A stretch of DNA of 64,000 nucleotides from Mucilaginibacter_A sp041088075 (GCF_041088075.1 NZ_JBGCVY010000017.1:1-64000), one strand, 5' to 3'. Counted from the first letter of the stretch, positions 43,324 to 52,073 are shown. The notes: generated by a model not told the origin, from the letters alone. Numbers and translations: made by a program.

Positions 43324-44490
43324 TTATTTCCAAAATACAGGCTGTTTAGTCGTTCCGCGAATTGTACAATCGGTACACGAAATGGTAGAACTGATGTAAC
43401 CATCCGGCCTAGCAGTACTTCCGGGATAATAGAATGGATATATCGGGATAGAAGCAGAGCCTATAGGAATAAGAAAAAGTGCCACCTGGTTTCTCCCATT
43501 ATAATTAACAAAAACAGAATCCGTGCCGCAGTTATAAGGATATGCAGGTTGCCAGCTTGGCGGCAAAGCATCGTTCGATATAAAGATCCTTTTACTTTTA
43601 ACATTTGTAGCACTGATAAACCCGATAACAGGTTCCGTAGGGTCGGCGGCATTATGTATATTTCCGGAACTGGTAGAAGGTTGTGCATCAAATATACTTC
43701 CAAGCTGTTCTGTGTTTTTTTTCAGGTTTTGCCAATACAAATAAGCGTCTTTTGTTAAGGCATACTGTTTAAGCAAGATGCTGTATTTAATTTCAATTTT
43801 TTCGGATGTGGAAACAATCGTTGTGATTGGGTTTTGATAGATCACATCCTGTTGCAGTTTCTCCGTAGAACCTAAAATGATGTTGTTTGATACATCGCTG
43901 CCAAAACAATAATAAATCATCTGGTCTGGCCTTCTTGGAACGATATCAGTTCCATTGGTAATAGAAACAGATTGATACTTGGAATGAAACCTCCAGGTTT
44001 CTACAAAATCCCAACGGTAATAACGGGTATTGTTTTTAGGATCGTGGGTGTTGGCATAAATCTGCAACCCGTTTGAGGTTATATGATAACCAATACTATC
44101 AATTGCAGGCGTGGGCGTAAATTGTACATAGTCCGAAAAGTAAGTTTTTCCGTTATTAGTTTGGATATGCAAGCGATATTTTTTCGTGCTGTCGAGGTTT
44201 AACGGGGCGCAAGTATATCTGCCGCTGCTTGCTTCTTTTAACGCATAAATATTTCCCGACACATCTTCAACACTTAATTTCGCATTGGTTTCTGTTTTAG
44301 ATTTTGTATTTTGAGAGAGGTTTACCGTGCGGCTAAGCTTGATAATTGTGGAGTCGGAATTGCCGTTAATTACACCTTCCACCACCAGATAACTACTGGG
44401 CGCAGTTACTGCAGGCGGGTTATAAGCCTTTTTACAACCAAGGTTTAAACTTAGAATAAACAGCCATAAAAGAAGCATTTTACTTTTCAT
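43324..44490 (-). CDS. DUF4249 lipoprotein
   Basis: A 388-residue outer membrane lipoprotein; the lipobox is ILSLNLGCKKAY with Cys near residue 18. The start ATG at 44488-44490 follows the TonB receptor stop by four bases. DUF4249 proteins are beta-rich and found almost only in Bacteroidota beside a TonB-dependent receptor, as here. Their role is unknown; they may cover the receptor as SusD does. The N-terminal region reads SSYLVVEGVINGNSDSTIIKLSRTV. A copy of the dispersed motif (44465-44478) lies in the first codons, read as the M-L-L-L-W part of the signal sequence on the opposite strand. Confidence 0.85.
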   Translation of the reverse strand: MKSKMLLLWLFILSLNLGCKKAYNPPAVTAPSSYLVVEGVINGNSDSTIIKLSRTVNLSQNTKSKTETNAKLSVEDVSGNIYALKEASSGRYTCAPLNLDSTKKYRLHIQTNNGKTYFSDYVQFTPTPAIDSIGYHITSNGLQIYANTHDPKNNTRYYRWDFVETWRFHSKYQSVSITNGTDIVPRRPDQMIYYCFGSDVSNNIILGSTEKLQQDVIYQNPITTIVSTSEKIEIKYSILLKQYALTKDAYLYWQNLKKNTEQLGSIFDAQPSTSSGNIHNAADPTEPVIGFISATNVKSKRIFISNDALPPSWQPAYPYNCGTDSVFVNYNGRNQVALFLIPIGSASIPIYPFYYPGSTARPDGYISSTISCTDCTIRGTTKQPVFWK

Positions 44491-44494
44491 AAAT

Positions 44495-47254
44495 TTAAAA
44501 TCTGATGTTGTAATTAATAAAAGGGATCGGCCGGGCAAAAATGGACAACTGGTAACCGTTGATCGCACCGCCTTCCGAGGTAAAATAAGTTGAATAAGCA
44601 TTCTGCCGGCCTGTTAAATTATAAACGCCAATAGTAAACGAATTATGGGTTCGCTGGTGCACTTTATGGTTGCCTTCTATATTCATGGAGAAGTCTGACC
44701 TGAAATAATCCGGGATGCGGTATTGGTTCCGATCCGAATAATAAACCCTTTCGGCACCCGCATACTGATACTTGGCAATCGGCAAAGTAATTGGGCGGCC
44801 GGTACTGTAAGTTGCATTTAAAGAAACACTAAAGCGATGCGACAAACGGTAGTTGCCGGTAAAGTTGAAACTATGCGGCTTGTCAAAATTTGCCGGATAA
44901 TAATTGCCTTTGTTGATCAAATCGCCTGCGTTCGGGTCATCTTGTTTTAAAAAAGTACGCGAGTAAGTATAACTCATCCAGCCGTTTAATTTTCCTGCCG
45001 TTTTGCGCAGTAAAAATTCTGCGCCGTAAGCTTTTCCTTGTGTGTTGATGACGTCTGTTTCAACGTGATGGTTCAAAACCAGTGTGGCACCGCTTTTATA
45101 ATCCAAGTAATCTTTCAGCCGTTTATAATACACTTCCACAGAAAGTTCGATGGTGTTTGCCTTGGCATTGTGATACAAGCCTAACGAAACCTGGTCGCCG
45201 TATTGCGGTTTAATGTTCGGATCGCTCAACTTCCAAACATCCGTAGGCGAAATTGCGGTTGTGTTGGAAAGCAAATGAATGTACTGCCTTAATGTATTGT
45301 ACCCGGCTTTGATGGAAGAATTATCACCCAGGTTATACCTTACCGAAGCCCTGATCTCTGGCCCATGATACGTGTTAATCACCTGGTTCTTTTTATAAGT
45401 TGTGCTGTCAATCAGGTTTACACTTTCCCGAGGCAGATTGGGCGCATAATAATTAACCGTTTGCGGGCCGAGGTAATTGTACAAAGAATAGCGCAAGCCA
45501 AAACTAACCAGCAAATCAGGCGTGATGTCGTACTTGTCGCCCAGATACAAAGCGCTTTCCAAGGCCCGTTCTGCCGAAACAACATCTGGCACCACCAAAG
45601 ATTTGCTTCCGTTCGGTTCAAAATCGCCGGGGTTTAGTTTGTACAAAATAGAACTCAGCCCAAAATCAACTGTGTTTTTTGGGTTGACGTAATAAGTAAA
45701 ATCAGCTTTAAAATTGGTCTGGTTGATATCAAAACCCAGCTTATAAGCATTTACAGGATTATCGGAACTGGAAGTATTGTATTGGTAATGATCGTTCCCG
45801 GCGGTAAAAACACTGTAAAACCGGTTGCTAAAATTATGCTTCCATTTGATGTTGACATTGGTGTTGCTGTAAGCGTAAGCCGTATCGCTGTTCAACTTAA
45901 ATTTATCATTGCTGAGGTAACTGGTGATGTAAATGTTGTTCCGCTCATTGATTTGGTGGCTGATATCCAAGTTCAAATCATAAAAAGAAGCCTGGCTGTG
46001 TTTGTAATCTTCGGGCAACAGCTTTAGCAACCAATCGGAATAAGTGGTGCGGCCGCCAAAAATAAAAGAAGTTTTATCTTTGACGATCGGGCCTTCGATA
46101 TTAAACCTGCTGGTAAGCAACCCGATACCTGCCGAACCGGTAAAGTTTTTCTTGTTTCCTTCGCGGTCTGTTACATCCAAAACGGAAGATAAACGGCCGC
46201 CGTATTTTTCCGGGATACTGCTTTTATACAGTTGCACATCTTTAACAATATCCGGGTTGAAAGCGGAAAAGAAGCCGAAAAAATGCGCCGGGTTATAAAT
46301 CGTGGCATCGTTCAGCAAGATCAAATTTTGATCGGCAGCGCCACCGCGGACATTAAACCCGGTGGTTGCTTCGCCAACCGATTGCACGCCGGGCAGCGTC
46401 AGGATTACCCGCAACACATCGGCTTCCCCAAAAACTGCCGGAACTTGTTTGATCGCTTTGATGTCCAGCCGGTTTACGCCCAACTCCCCGCTCCGTACAT
46501 TGGCTACTTTTTCCGCAGAAATCTTTACTTCTTTTAACGAGGTAATTTGTTCCTGCATTTCAATATTCAGTTTTCCGTTGCTGTACAACAGGATTTGCCT
46601 CCGCGTGTCGCGCATGCCCAAACCGCGAATACTTAACGTTTGCCTGCCGCGCGGCAGGGTAAGGGAGTAATAACCAAACTGGTCTGTAGCAATTCCAATC
46701 TTAGAATCAACCACTTTGATACTTGCACCAATAACCGCTTCGCCCGATTTAATATCTTTTACATAACCGGCCAGTGTGGCCGTACCCGGTTTAATTTCGT
46801 TTGTTTTTATCCCGATTTCGTACAATTTGTTTTCCGTTGTTGCTTCCGGTATTTTTTTATCCTGATCGTTGGCATAATCTACAATTGGAATTGTTTCATG
46901 CGATACATCCCCTGCCTTTCCTTTAAAAAAACCAGCAGCCAGCGTTGTTTGCAGTTCCCTTCCTTTGGTGAGGAAAACCTGCTGCCCAACTATGGCATAA
47001 TGAAAACTGGTATTGCGAAAAGATTGTTCCAGAATGGTTTGCAAAGGCACATTGGCAACTTCCAAAGTAACTTTTAAACTATCAAATTGTGCGGGGTTGT
47101 AATAAAAATGATAGCTGCTTTTTGATTCCAATTCAGCAACAAACTGTTCAATCTTAACTTCATGAAAATTGACGCTAAAAGTTTTTGCCGGTTGTTGTGC
47201 AAAAGCAACTTTTATAAGTATCAGCAGGAAAAAAACGAAATAACATTTTTTCAT
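44495..47254 (-). CDS. TonB-dependent receptor with STN and carboxypeptidase-like domains
   Basis: A 919-residue outer membrane transporter. It has a signal peptide (1-20, ending VAFAQ), an STN domain (about 25-95, FSVNFHEVKIEQFVAELESK), a carboxypeptidase-regulatory-like domain (about 150-235, ATLAGYVKDIKSGEAVIGAS), a plug (about 245-365, TGFNVRGGAADQNLILLND) and a barrel ending in the aromatic FINYNIRF. Its N terminus suggests signalling to a FecR protein, but none is adjacent; the nearest is at 32214. It starts one base after the stop of the upstream gene and is followed by DUF4249, so the genes form an operon. Confidence 0.93.
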   Translation of the reverse strand: MKKCYFVFFLLILIKVAFAQQPAKTFSVNFHEVKIEQFVAELESKSSYHFYYNPAQFDSLKVTLEVANVPLQTILEQSFRNTSFHYAIVGQQVFLTKGRELQTTLAAGFFKGKAGDVSHETIPIVDYANDQDKKIPEATTENKLYEIGIKTNEIKPGTATLAGYVKDIKSGEAVIGASIKVVDSKIGIATDQFGYYSLTLPRGRQTLSIRGLGMRDTRRQILLYSNGKLNIEMQEQITSLKEVKISAEKVANVRSGELGVNRLDIKAIKQVPAVFGEADVLRVILTLPGVQSVGEATTGFNVRGGAADQNLILLNDATIYNPAHFFGFFSAFNPDIVKDVQLYKSSIPEKYGGRLSSVLDVTDREGNKKNFTGSAGIGLLTSRFNIEGPIVKDKTSFIFGGRTTYSDWLLKLLPEDYKHSQASFYDLNLDISHQINERNNIYITSYLSNDKFKLNSDTAYAYSNTNVNIKWKHNFSNRFYSVFTAGNDHYQYNTSSSDNPVNAYKLGFDINQTNFKADFTYYVNPKNTVDFGLSSILYKLNPGDFEPNGSKSLVVPDVVSAERALESALYLGDKYDITPDLLVSFGLRYSLYNYLGPQTVNYYAPNLPRESVNLIDSTTYKKNQVINTYHGPEIRASVRYNLGDNSSIKAGYNTLRQYIHLLSNTTAISPTDVWKLSDPNIKPQYGDQVSLGLYHNAKANTIELSVEVYYKRLKDYLDYKSGATLVLNHHVETDVINTQGKAYGAEFLLRKTAGKLNGWMSYTYSRTFLKQDDPNAGDLINKGNYYPANFDKPHSFNFTGNYRLSHRFSVSLNATYSTGRPITLPIAKYQYAGAERVYYSDRNQYRIPDYFRSDFSMNIEGNHKVHQRTHNSFTIGVYNLTGRQNAYSTYFTSEGGAINGYQLSIFARPIPFINYNIRF

Positions 47255-47255
47255 A

Positions 47256-48005
47256 TCAGTTTGATAATTGGTCGTAATAAGCAGCAATTTTTACCAATGC
47301 CTGCTCCGAGTCTGCTTTATACTTGATACGGTTATCACTGATAAAAAGCTGGACTTGTTTTTTCTTGTCTTGCAAAGCTTTTAAAATAGAATTTTTTCCG
47401 TTGATCTTGTAATAAATGCCTTCATTTTTCAGGTAAACCTCTTTTTTCTCCGTATTGAAATAGCTTTCTAAGGTGGTTGATTTTGTATTTGTTTGAATAG
47501 TTTTTGATCTCTTTACCAAAACCTCTGTTTTTCCTTTATAAAGTTGGTCAAATATCCCGTTTTGGATTCCCGAATCTTTCAAACTATCTGCATGAACATA
47601 GATAAAATGATGATCTAATAAATTAAAGTAGTGCAATTTATCATTCAGCAAAGTATAGCGAAAAATTTTGTTATAATACAAAACCACCACACAATTCTTG
47701 TAAATATCATACATCATCGAAACATTGTTGTAAACTACATCATCATAATTTACCGATCCAATCTTCCAAACATTTATATCATCGTAATAAGCATTTCCTT
47801 TAATTGCAGCATCGTACTGCTCATATTCCGGCCCGTTGTACAACCTGGAATTTTCACCGATAGCCGTAGTAAAATTCTGAATAACATTGTTGATTTTTTG
47901 TTGTTGGGAAGAAGTATCCCTTACCAATGTTTGGCCAATTAAAGTTTTGCCATACACCATACATATAAAAGATACGGCTATGAATTTTAAAATATTGCTG
48001 CTCAT
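47256..48005 (-). CDS. Exported protein of unknown function
   Basis: A 249-residue protein with a signal peptide (1-24, FIAVSFICMVYGKTLIGQ) and a Tyr- and Asn-rich mature part (EYEQYDAAIKGNAYYDDINV, then KNEGIYYKINGKNSILKAL). No known domain was recognised. It opens the envelope operon: its TGA is one base before the start of the TonB receptor gene. The context suggests a periplasmic or surface accessory of that receptor. Confidence 0.75.
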   Translation of the reverse strand: MSSNILKFIAVSFICMVYGKTLIGQTLVRDTSSQQQKINNVIQNFTTAIGENSRLYNGPEYEQYDAAIKGNAYYDDINVWKIGSVNYDDVVYNNVSMMYDIYKNCVVVLYYNKIFRYTLLNDKLHYFNLLDHHFIYVHADSLKDSGIQNGIFDQLYKGKTEVLVKRSKTIQTNTKSTTLESYFNTEKKEVYLKNEGIYYKINGKNSILKALQDKKKQVQLFISDNRIKYKADSEQALVKIAAYYDQLSN

Positions 48006-48118
48006 TTTTTAGGTAGATGGAGGAACGAAAGTTACAGTAATATCTTTTAATAATCAAACACTTAATTTTTTGAAAAACAAACAATTGACCCAGACCGAGC
48101 CGGAATACTTTCAATTAA

Positions 48119-48148
48119 GAATGCTTCTTTTAGCACTATAAAATTTAC
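48119..48148. repeat. Single core motif
   Basis: GAATGCTTCTTTTAGCACT followed by ATAAAATTTACCTG. It lies in the 226 bp divergent gap between the secreted unknown protein and the deacetylase gene. Confidence 0.65.
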
Positions 48149-48231
48149 CTGTTGCAAAAAAGGATGCTGCCATTATCCCAAAACCACATCCCACGTTCCT
48201 GCGTTAAAAAACATTTTAGCTGATAAACCGA

Positions 48232-49221
48232 ATGCCATTCAAACTCAAACTCCTCGCCCTCCTCACCATTTTTATGCCGGTAAAAGAAGCATCGGCCCAA
48301 ATTGCAGCTTTTAAAGACATCCGTAATTACGAAACTTATTATGCCGAGGCCAGAAGAAATACAGAAAACTGGCTGGTCATACGCCGTTTCGAAGATTCTG
48401 GAAAAACCTGGCTTTTGCTGGCAGAACCACGGACGCTGGTTACCAAAGTTGCCGAAGCCAATTCGTACGAACTTAAACCAACCACACTTGCAGCAGCACG
48501 GCAATCTTTCAACAATACCGCTTATACCAATGCTTTAACCGCTGCCGAAAAACAATCAGCTACCATTCAGGATGCCGGAATTGTACAGGGAATGCCGAAA
48601 GAAGCGGGAATTAGTTTAACGATTGACCTTTGTCCTTCGCATAAAAAACTTGACCGCCGTATTTTTAACGATGTTTTTCAGGAATTTAACAAAGCAGAGC
48701 CACATCCGCCGGTTGCCATTTCGGTTTCGGGTTTGTGGATGAAAGACCACGAAGCAGATTTAAATTGGCTGAAACAGCAGGAGCTGGACGGCCATATTTT
48801 TATCACCTGGATCAACCATACTTATAATCATCGCGTTGACCCTAAAAAGCCTCTGAAAGAGAATTTTTTGCTTGAACCCGGCACGAATATCAACTACGAA
48901 GTGCTGGAAACCGAGCAGGCCATGTTGCGCAACGGCATGCTGCCTTCGGTGTTTTTCCGGTTTCCGGGACTGGTTTCGGATGCAAAATTATTGTTTGAAA
49001 TTACCGGTTTTGGTTTGATCCCGATTGGCAGCGATGCCTGGCTGGCCAAAGGACAAAAAGCGTTGCCCGGAAGTATTGTGCTGATCCACGGCAACGGCAA
49101 CGAACCGATCGGCGTGAATGATTTTATCAGTTTGCTAAAATCAGAACAAAAAAATGTTACGCAAAAACAATGGTTGCTGTATGATCTGCGCGAAAGTGTG
49201 GACGAAGAATACAATCATTAA
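48232..49221 (+). CDS. NodB-like polysaccharide deacetylase family protein
   Basis: A 329-residue exported enzyme of carbohydrate esterase family 4 type. After a signal peptide (1-22, LLALLTIFMPVKEASA) there is an unassigned segment to about 125, then the NodB fold: motif 1 as SLTIDLCPSHKK (about 126-137), metal His pair HTYNH (about 201-205), and FFRFPGL (about 243-249). The usual Asp-Asp of motif 1 is Asp-Leu here, so activity may be altered. The dispersed motif (48279-48292) encodes the signal peptide end PVKEAS. The gene overlaps the convergent transporter gene by four bases. Confidence 0.82.
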   Translation: MPFKLKLLALLTIFMPVKEASAQIAAFKDIRNYETYYAEARRNTENWLVIRRFEDSGKTWLLLAEPRTLVTKVAEANSYELKPTTLAAARQSFNNTAYTNALTAAEKQSATIQDAGIVQGMPKEAGISLTIDLCPSHKKLDRRIFNDVFQEFNKAEPHPPVAISVSGLWMKDHEADLNWLKQQELDGHIFITWINHTYNHRVDPKKPLKENFLLEPGTNINYEVLETEQAMLRNGMLPSVFFRFPGLVSDAKLLFEITGFGLIPIGSDAWLAKGQKALPGSIVLIHGNGNEPIGVNDFISLLKSEQKNVTQKQWLLYDLRESVDEEYNH

Positions 49222-50075
49222 AGCCTGAAAGCAATCCCCGCAAAAAAAGCATGGTCTGCCGCCTTTTGAAATCCAAGATTAAACCCAATATCAAACATTA
49301 CAGACTTGGAAATACCATATTGCAAAGCCGCATCAAAGTAATTGTTGATGTTGTGTGCTTTGAAATCATACTCGTAATAAGTTTCTAAATAACCATTTAA
49401 GTTTTTATTGAAAATTGGATGCCCGATATTGACAGATTGTAAAATTTGATTGTGCAAACCATCGCCCACATCATCTTTTAAGCGGTCGCCTTCTACTTGC
49501 AAACTTAGTTGCCAATCGTTTTTTAATTTGAACATGATTGGAACAATAATTCCGCCTTCATATTTAGAATTATCCTGGTAGTGGTTGGTTGGAAAAGTTA
49601 AGTACGGAATTACAGCCAGCGAAATATTGCCGTCATCACCCAAAAAATTCTTTTTTAAACGGATGGTCAAATCACCAAAACCAGCATCTGCGGTTTTCTC
49701 ATGCGTGGCCAAATCTTCGTTTTGTTGATGGGCGTAAGTTTGGATCAAAACTTGCGCAGCCAAACTGTTGCTCAACCCAACTTTGATGTTGAAATAATTA
49801 TACAAGATGGCGTGTTGCCTGCCTTCTTCGGTTGTTTTGTATTCATAGCGCAAAAAATCGGCTTCGTATTGAATGTGCCCGGCATCAACCGTGTAAGGCG
49901 ATTCGGTGATGTTCGGTCGGTCCGGATCAAATGACCGCAACGAATCTTTTGGTGTGGGATGAAAAAGATTGTAACGTTGTTTGATTGGCTTTTCTGTTTT
50001 GGGCAAATCCTGTGCGCAAACTTGTAGAACCAACGCGAAGAAAATAAAAATCAGAAAGATAAATTTTATGGTCAT
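49218..50075 (-). CDS. Outer membrane transporter-like beta-barrel protein
   Basis: A 285-residue exported protein with a signal peptide (1-21, ending VLQVCAQ) and a predicted beta-barrel. The segment DPDRPNITESPYTVDAGHIQ (about 50-69) and FGDLTIRLKKNFLGDDG resemble the MetA-pathway phenol-degradation/transporter family (PF13557), whose members are annotated as transporters without known substrates. The start codon overlaps a mutated core motif (ATACTTCTTTTATG, 50064-50077). No partner genes are adjacent on this strand. Confidence 0.75.
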   Translation of the reverse strand: MTIKFIFLIFIFFALVLQVCAQDLPKTEKPIKQRYNLFHPTPKDSLRSFDPDRPNITESPYTVDAGHIQYEADFLRYEYKTTEEGRQHAILYNYFNIKVGLSNSLAAQVLIQTYAHQQNEDLATHEKTADAGFGDLTIRLKKNFLGDDGNISLAVIPYLTFPTNHYQDNSKYEGGIIVPIMFKLKNDWQLSLQVEGDRLKDDVGDGLHNQILQSVNIGHPIFNKNLNGYLETYYEYDFKAHNINNYFDAALQYGISKSVMFDIGFNLGFQKAADHAFFAGIAFRL

Positions 50076-50104
50076 AAAAGAAGTATTGGGATAATTTTGG
50101 ACAC

Positions 50105-50135
50105 AAAAAAAGCTGCCTTAGTTAAAGCAGCTTTT
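50105..50135 (-). terminator. Intrinsic terminator of ahcY
   Basis: On the minus strand AAAGCTGCTTTAACTAAGG and GCAGCTTT form an eight-pair hairpin followed by a T run. It lies 37 bp after the ahcY stop. Confidence 0.85.
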
Positions 50136-50171
50136 AAGAAATATGTTTTTTTCTGAATAAAATCAGCTAAA

Positions 50172-51485
50172 TTAATACCGATAATAATCCGGTTTAAACG
50201 GACCATCCACTTTTACACCAATATAATCGGCCTGGTAGTTTTCTAATTCTTCCAATTCCACGCCAATTTTGGATAAATGTAACCTTGCAACTTTTTCGTC
50301 CAAAGTTTTTGGCAAGGTATAAACTTTGTTTTCGTACTTGTTGGTATGCATCCAAAGTTCTAATTGTGCCAAAGTTTGGTTGGTAAAAGAAGCACTCATC
50401 ACGAAACTTGGATGTCCGGTTGCACAACCCAAGTTTACCAAACGGCCTTCGGCCAATACAATTACATCTTTACCGTTGATGGTATATTTATCAACTTGTG
50501 GCTTAATTTCAATTTTGGTATTGCCATAATTTTCATTCAGCCAGGCCATATCAATTTCGTTGTCAAAGTGGCCAATGTTGCAAACAATGGCTTTATCTTT
50601 TAACGCACGGAAATGTTGTTCTTTCACAATATCACAATTTCCGGTTGCCGTAACTACAATATCAGCTTCGGTAATGGCAGTCGAAAGTTTCTTCACTTCA
50701 AAACCTTCCATCGCAGCTTGCAACGCACAAATCGGGTCAATTTCGGTTACAATCACACGAACACCAGCATTGCGCAAAGAATCTGCAGAACCTTTTCCTA
50801 CATCGCCATAACCGCAAACCACGGCTACTTTTCCGGCCATCATTACATCAGTTGCGCGGCGAATGGCATCAACCAAAGATTCGCGGCAACCGTATTTATT
50901 GTCAAACTTGGATTTGGTAACCGAATCATTTACGTTGATAGCAGGCATTGGCAACGTACCATTTTTCATGCGCTCGTACAAACGGTGCACGCCAGTGGTG
51001 GTTTCTTCGGACAAACCTTTTATTCCTGCAACCAGCTCCGGGTATTTATCAAAAACCATGTTGGTTAAATCGCCGCCATCGTCCAAAATCATGTTCAACG
51101 GCTTGCGGTCTTCGCCAAAATACAGCGTTTGCTCAATGCACCAGTCAAATTCCTCAGCGTTCATCCCTTTCCAAGCATAAACCGGGATTCCGGCAGCCGC
51201 AATGGCCGCAGCAGCATGATCTTGTGTAGAGAAAATATTGCAGGACGACCAGGTAACTTCGGCACCCAGTTCAATCAGCGTTTCTATTAAAACGGCCGTT
51301 TGAATGGTCATGTGCAAACAACCGGCAATCCTTGCGCCTTTTAACGGTTTTGATGCGCCGTATTCGGCACGCAAGGCCATCAAACCAGGCATTTCTGCTT
51401 CGGCAAGGCCAATTTCTTTGCGGCCCCATTCGGCCAAACTAATGTCTTTTACTTTAAACGGAACGTAGGTTTCTACTAATGCCAT
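50172..51485 (-). CDS. ahcY: Adenosylhomocysteinase
   Basis: NAD-dependent hydrolysis of S-adenosylhomocysteine to adenosine and homocysteine, which keeps methylation going. The 437-residue protein contains GCLHMTIQTAVLIETL (about 54-69), the NAD loop VVCGYGDVGKGSADSL (about 227-242), CNIGHFDNEIDM and the C-terminal KPDYYRY (KxxxYRY). The ATG at 51483-51485 (MALVETYVPFKVKDISLAEW) is chosen, because an upstream frame would read through a repeat motif. Another motif copy lies in its coding sequence at 50380-50393. A promoter box is 19 bases upstream. Confidence 0.96.
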   Translation of the reverse strand: MALVETYVPFKVKDISLAEWGRKEIGLAEAEMPGLMALRAEYGASKPLKGARIAGCLHMTIQTAVLIETLIELGAEVTWSSCNIFSTQDHAAAAIAAAGIPVYAWKGMNAEEFDWCIEQTLYFGEDRKPLNMILDDGGDLTNMVFDKYPELVAGIKGLSEETTTGVHRLYERMKNGTLPMPAINVNDSVTKSKFDNKYGCRESLVDAIRRATDVMMAGKVAVVCGYGDVGKGSADSLRNAGVRVIVTEIDPICALQAAMEGFEVKKLSTAITEADIVVTATGNCDIVKEQHFRALKDKAIVCNIGHFDNEIDMAWLNENYGNTKIEIKPQVDKYTINGKDVIVLAEGRLVNLGCATGHPSFVMSASFTNQTLAQLELWMHTNKYENKVYTLPKTLDEKVARLHLSKIGVELEELENYQADYIGVKVDGPFKPDYYRY

Positions 51486-51511
51486 AATGCTTCTTTTATC
51501 ATGCAAAAATA
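51486..51511 (-). promoter_or_regulatory. Probable ahcY promoter box with a core motif as leader
   Basis: The minus-strand box TATTTTTG (51504-51511) matches TAnnTTTG. Transcription would start inside or next to the core motif GATAAAAGAAGCATT, leaving a leader of about a dozen bases to the ATG. No clear -33 box was found. Confidence 0.45.
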
Positions 51512-51637
51512 AGGATAAAAAAGTTTTATTTCGAAACCAGAAAACTTATCGTTGTCAGTTCTGTGTTAATATTTTTACTTCGCTTAGCACGACTAATTTG
51601 GATTGATTAGATTTGTTGGGATTTAAAAAGAAGAAAA

Positions 51638-52048
51638 ATGTACCCAGAATATTTAGTTGCCCCGATGCGGGAAGATTTGACCCGAGTTGGTTTTCAGGAA
51701 TTAAAAACGGCCGATGATGTAAAAAACGCCATCGAATCGCCGGGAACTACTTTTGTGATGGTTAATTCGGTTTGCGGTTGTGCGGCTGCCAACGCGCGCC
51801 CGGCAGCAAAAATGGCTACGCAAAACGGCAAAGTGCCAGATCGTTTTGTAACCGTTTTTGCCGGAATGGAAACTGATGCCGTTGATACCGCGCGCGATTA
51901 CATGCTGCCTTATCCGCCGTCATCGCCGGCCATGGCTTTGTTTAAAGATGGAAAGTTGGTGCACATCATCGAGCGACGCCAAATTGAAGGCCGCCCGGCA
52001 CAAATGATTGCCGATAACCTGGCTGGCGCTTTCGACCAATATTGTTGA
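51638..52048 (+). CDS. brxB: Bacilliredoxin (BrxA/BrxB family)
   Basis: A 136-residue thioredoxin-fold protein with the motif VNSVCGCAAANARPA (about 43-57); CGC is the redox pair of bacilliredoxins, which remove bacillithiol from proteins. The start MYPEYLVAPMREDL is family-typical. The protein ends in Cys. A YpdA-type reductase at 6943-7917 would regenerate the thiol. Assignment to BrxA or BrxB is not resolvable. A TAGATTTG box at 51608-51615 is a possible promoter element. The TGA stop overlaps a GTT-type half motif. Confidence 0.9.
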   Translation: MYPEYLVAPMREDLTRVGFQELKTADDVKNAIESPGTTFVMVNSVCGCAAANARPAAKMATQNGKVPDRFVTVFAGMETDAVDTARDYMLPYPPSSPAMALFKDGKLVHIIERRQIEGRPAQMIADNLAGAFDQYC

Positions 52049-52073
52049 TGCTGTTTTTATCGGTATAAAATTA

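Noticed and set aside
51486..51637. SAH or SAM riboswitch upstream of ahcY
   Set aside because: No aptamer core was recognised, and the proposed leader is only a dozen bases.
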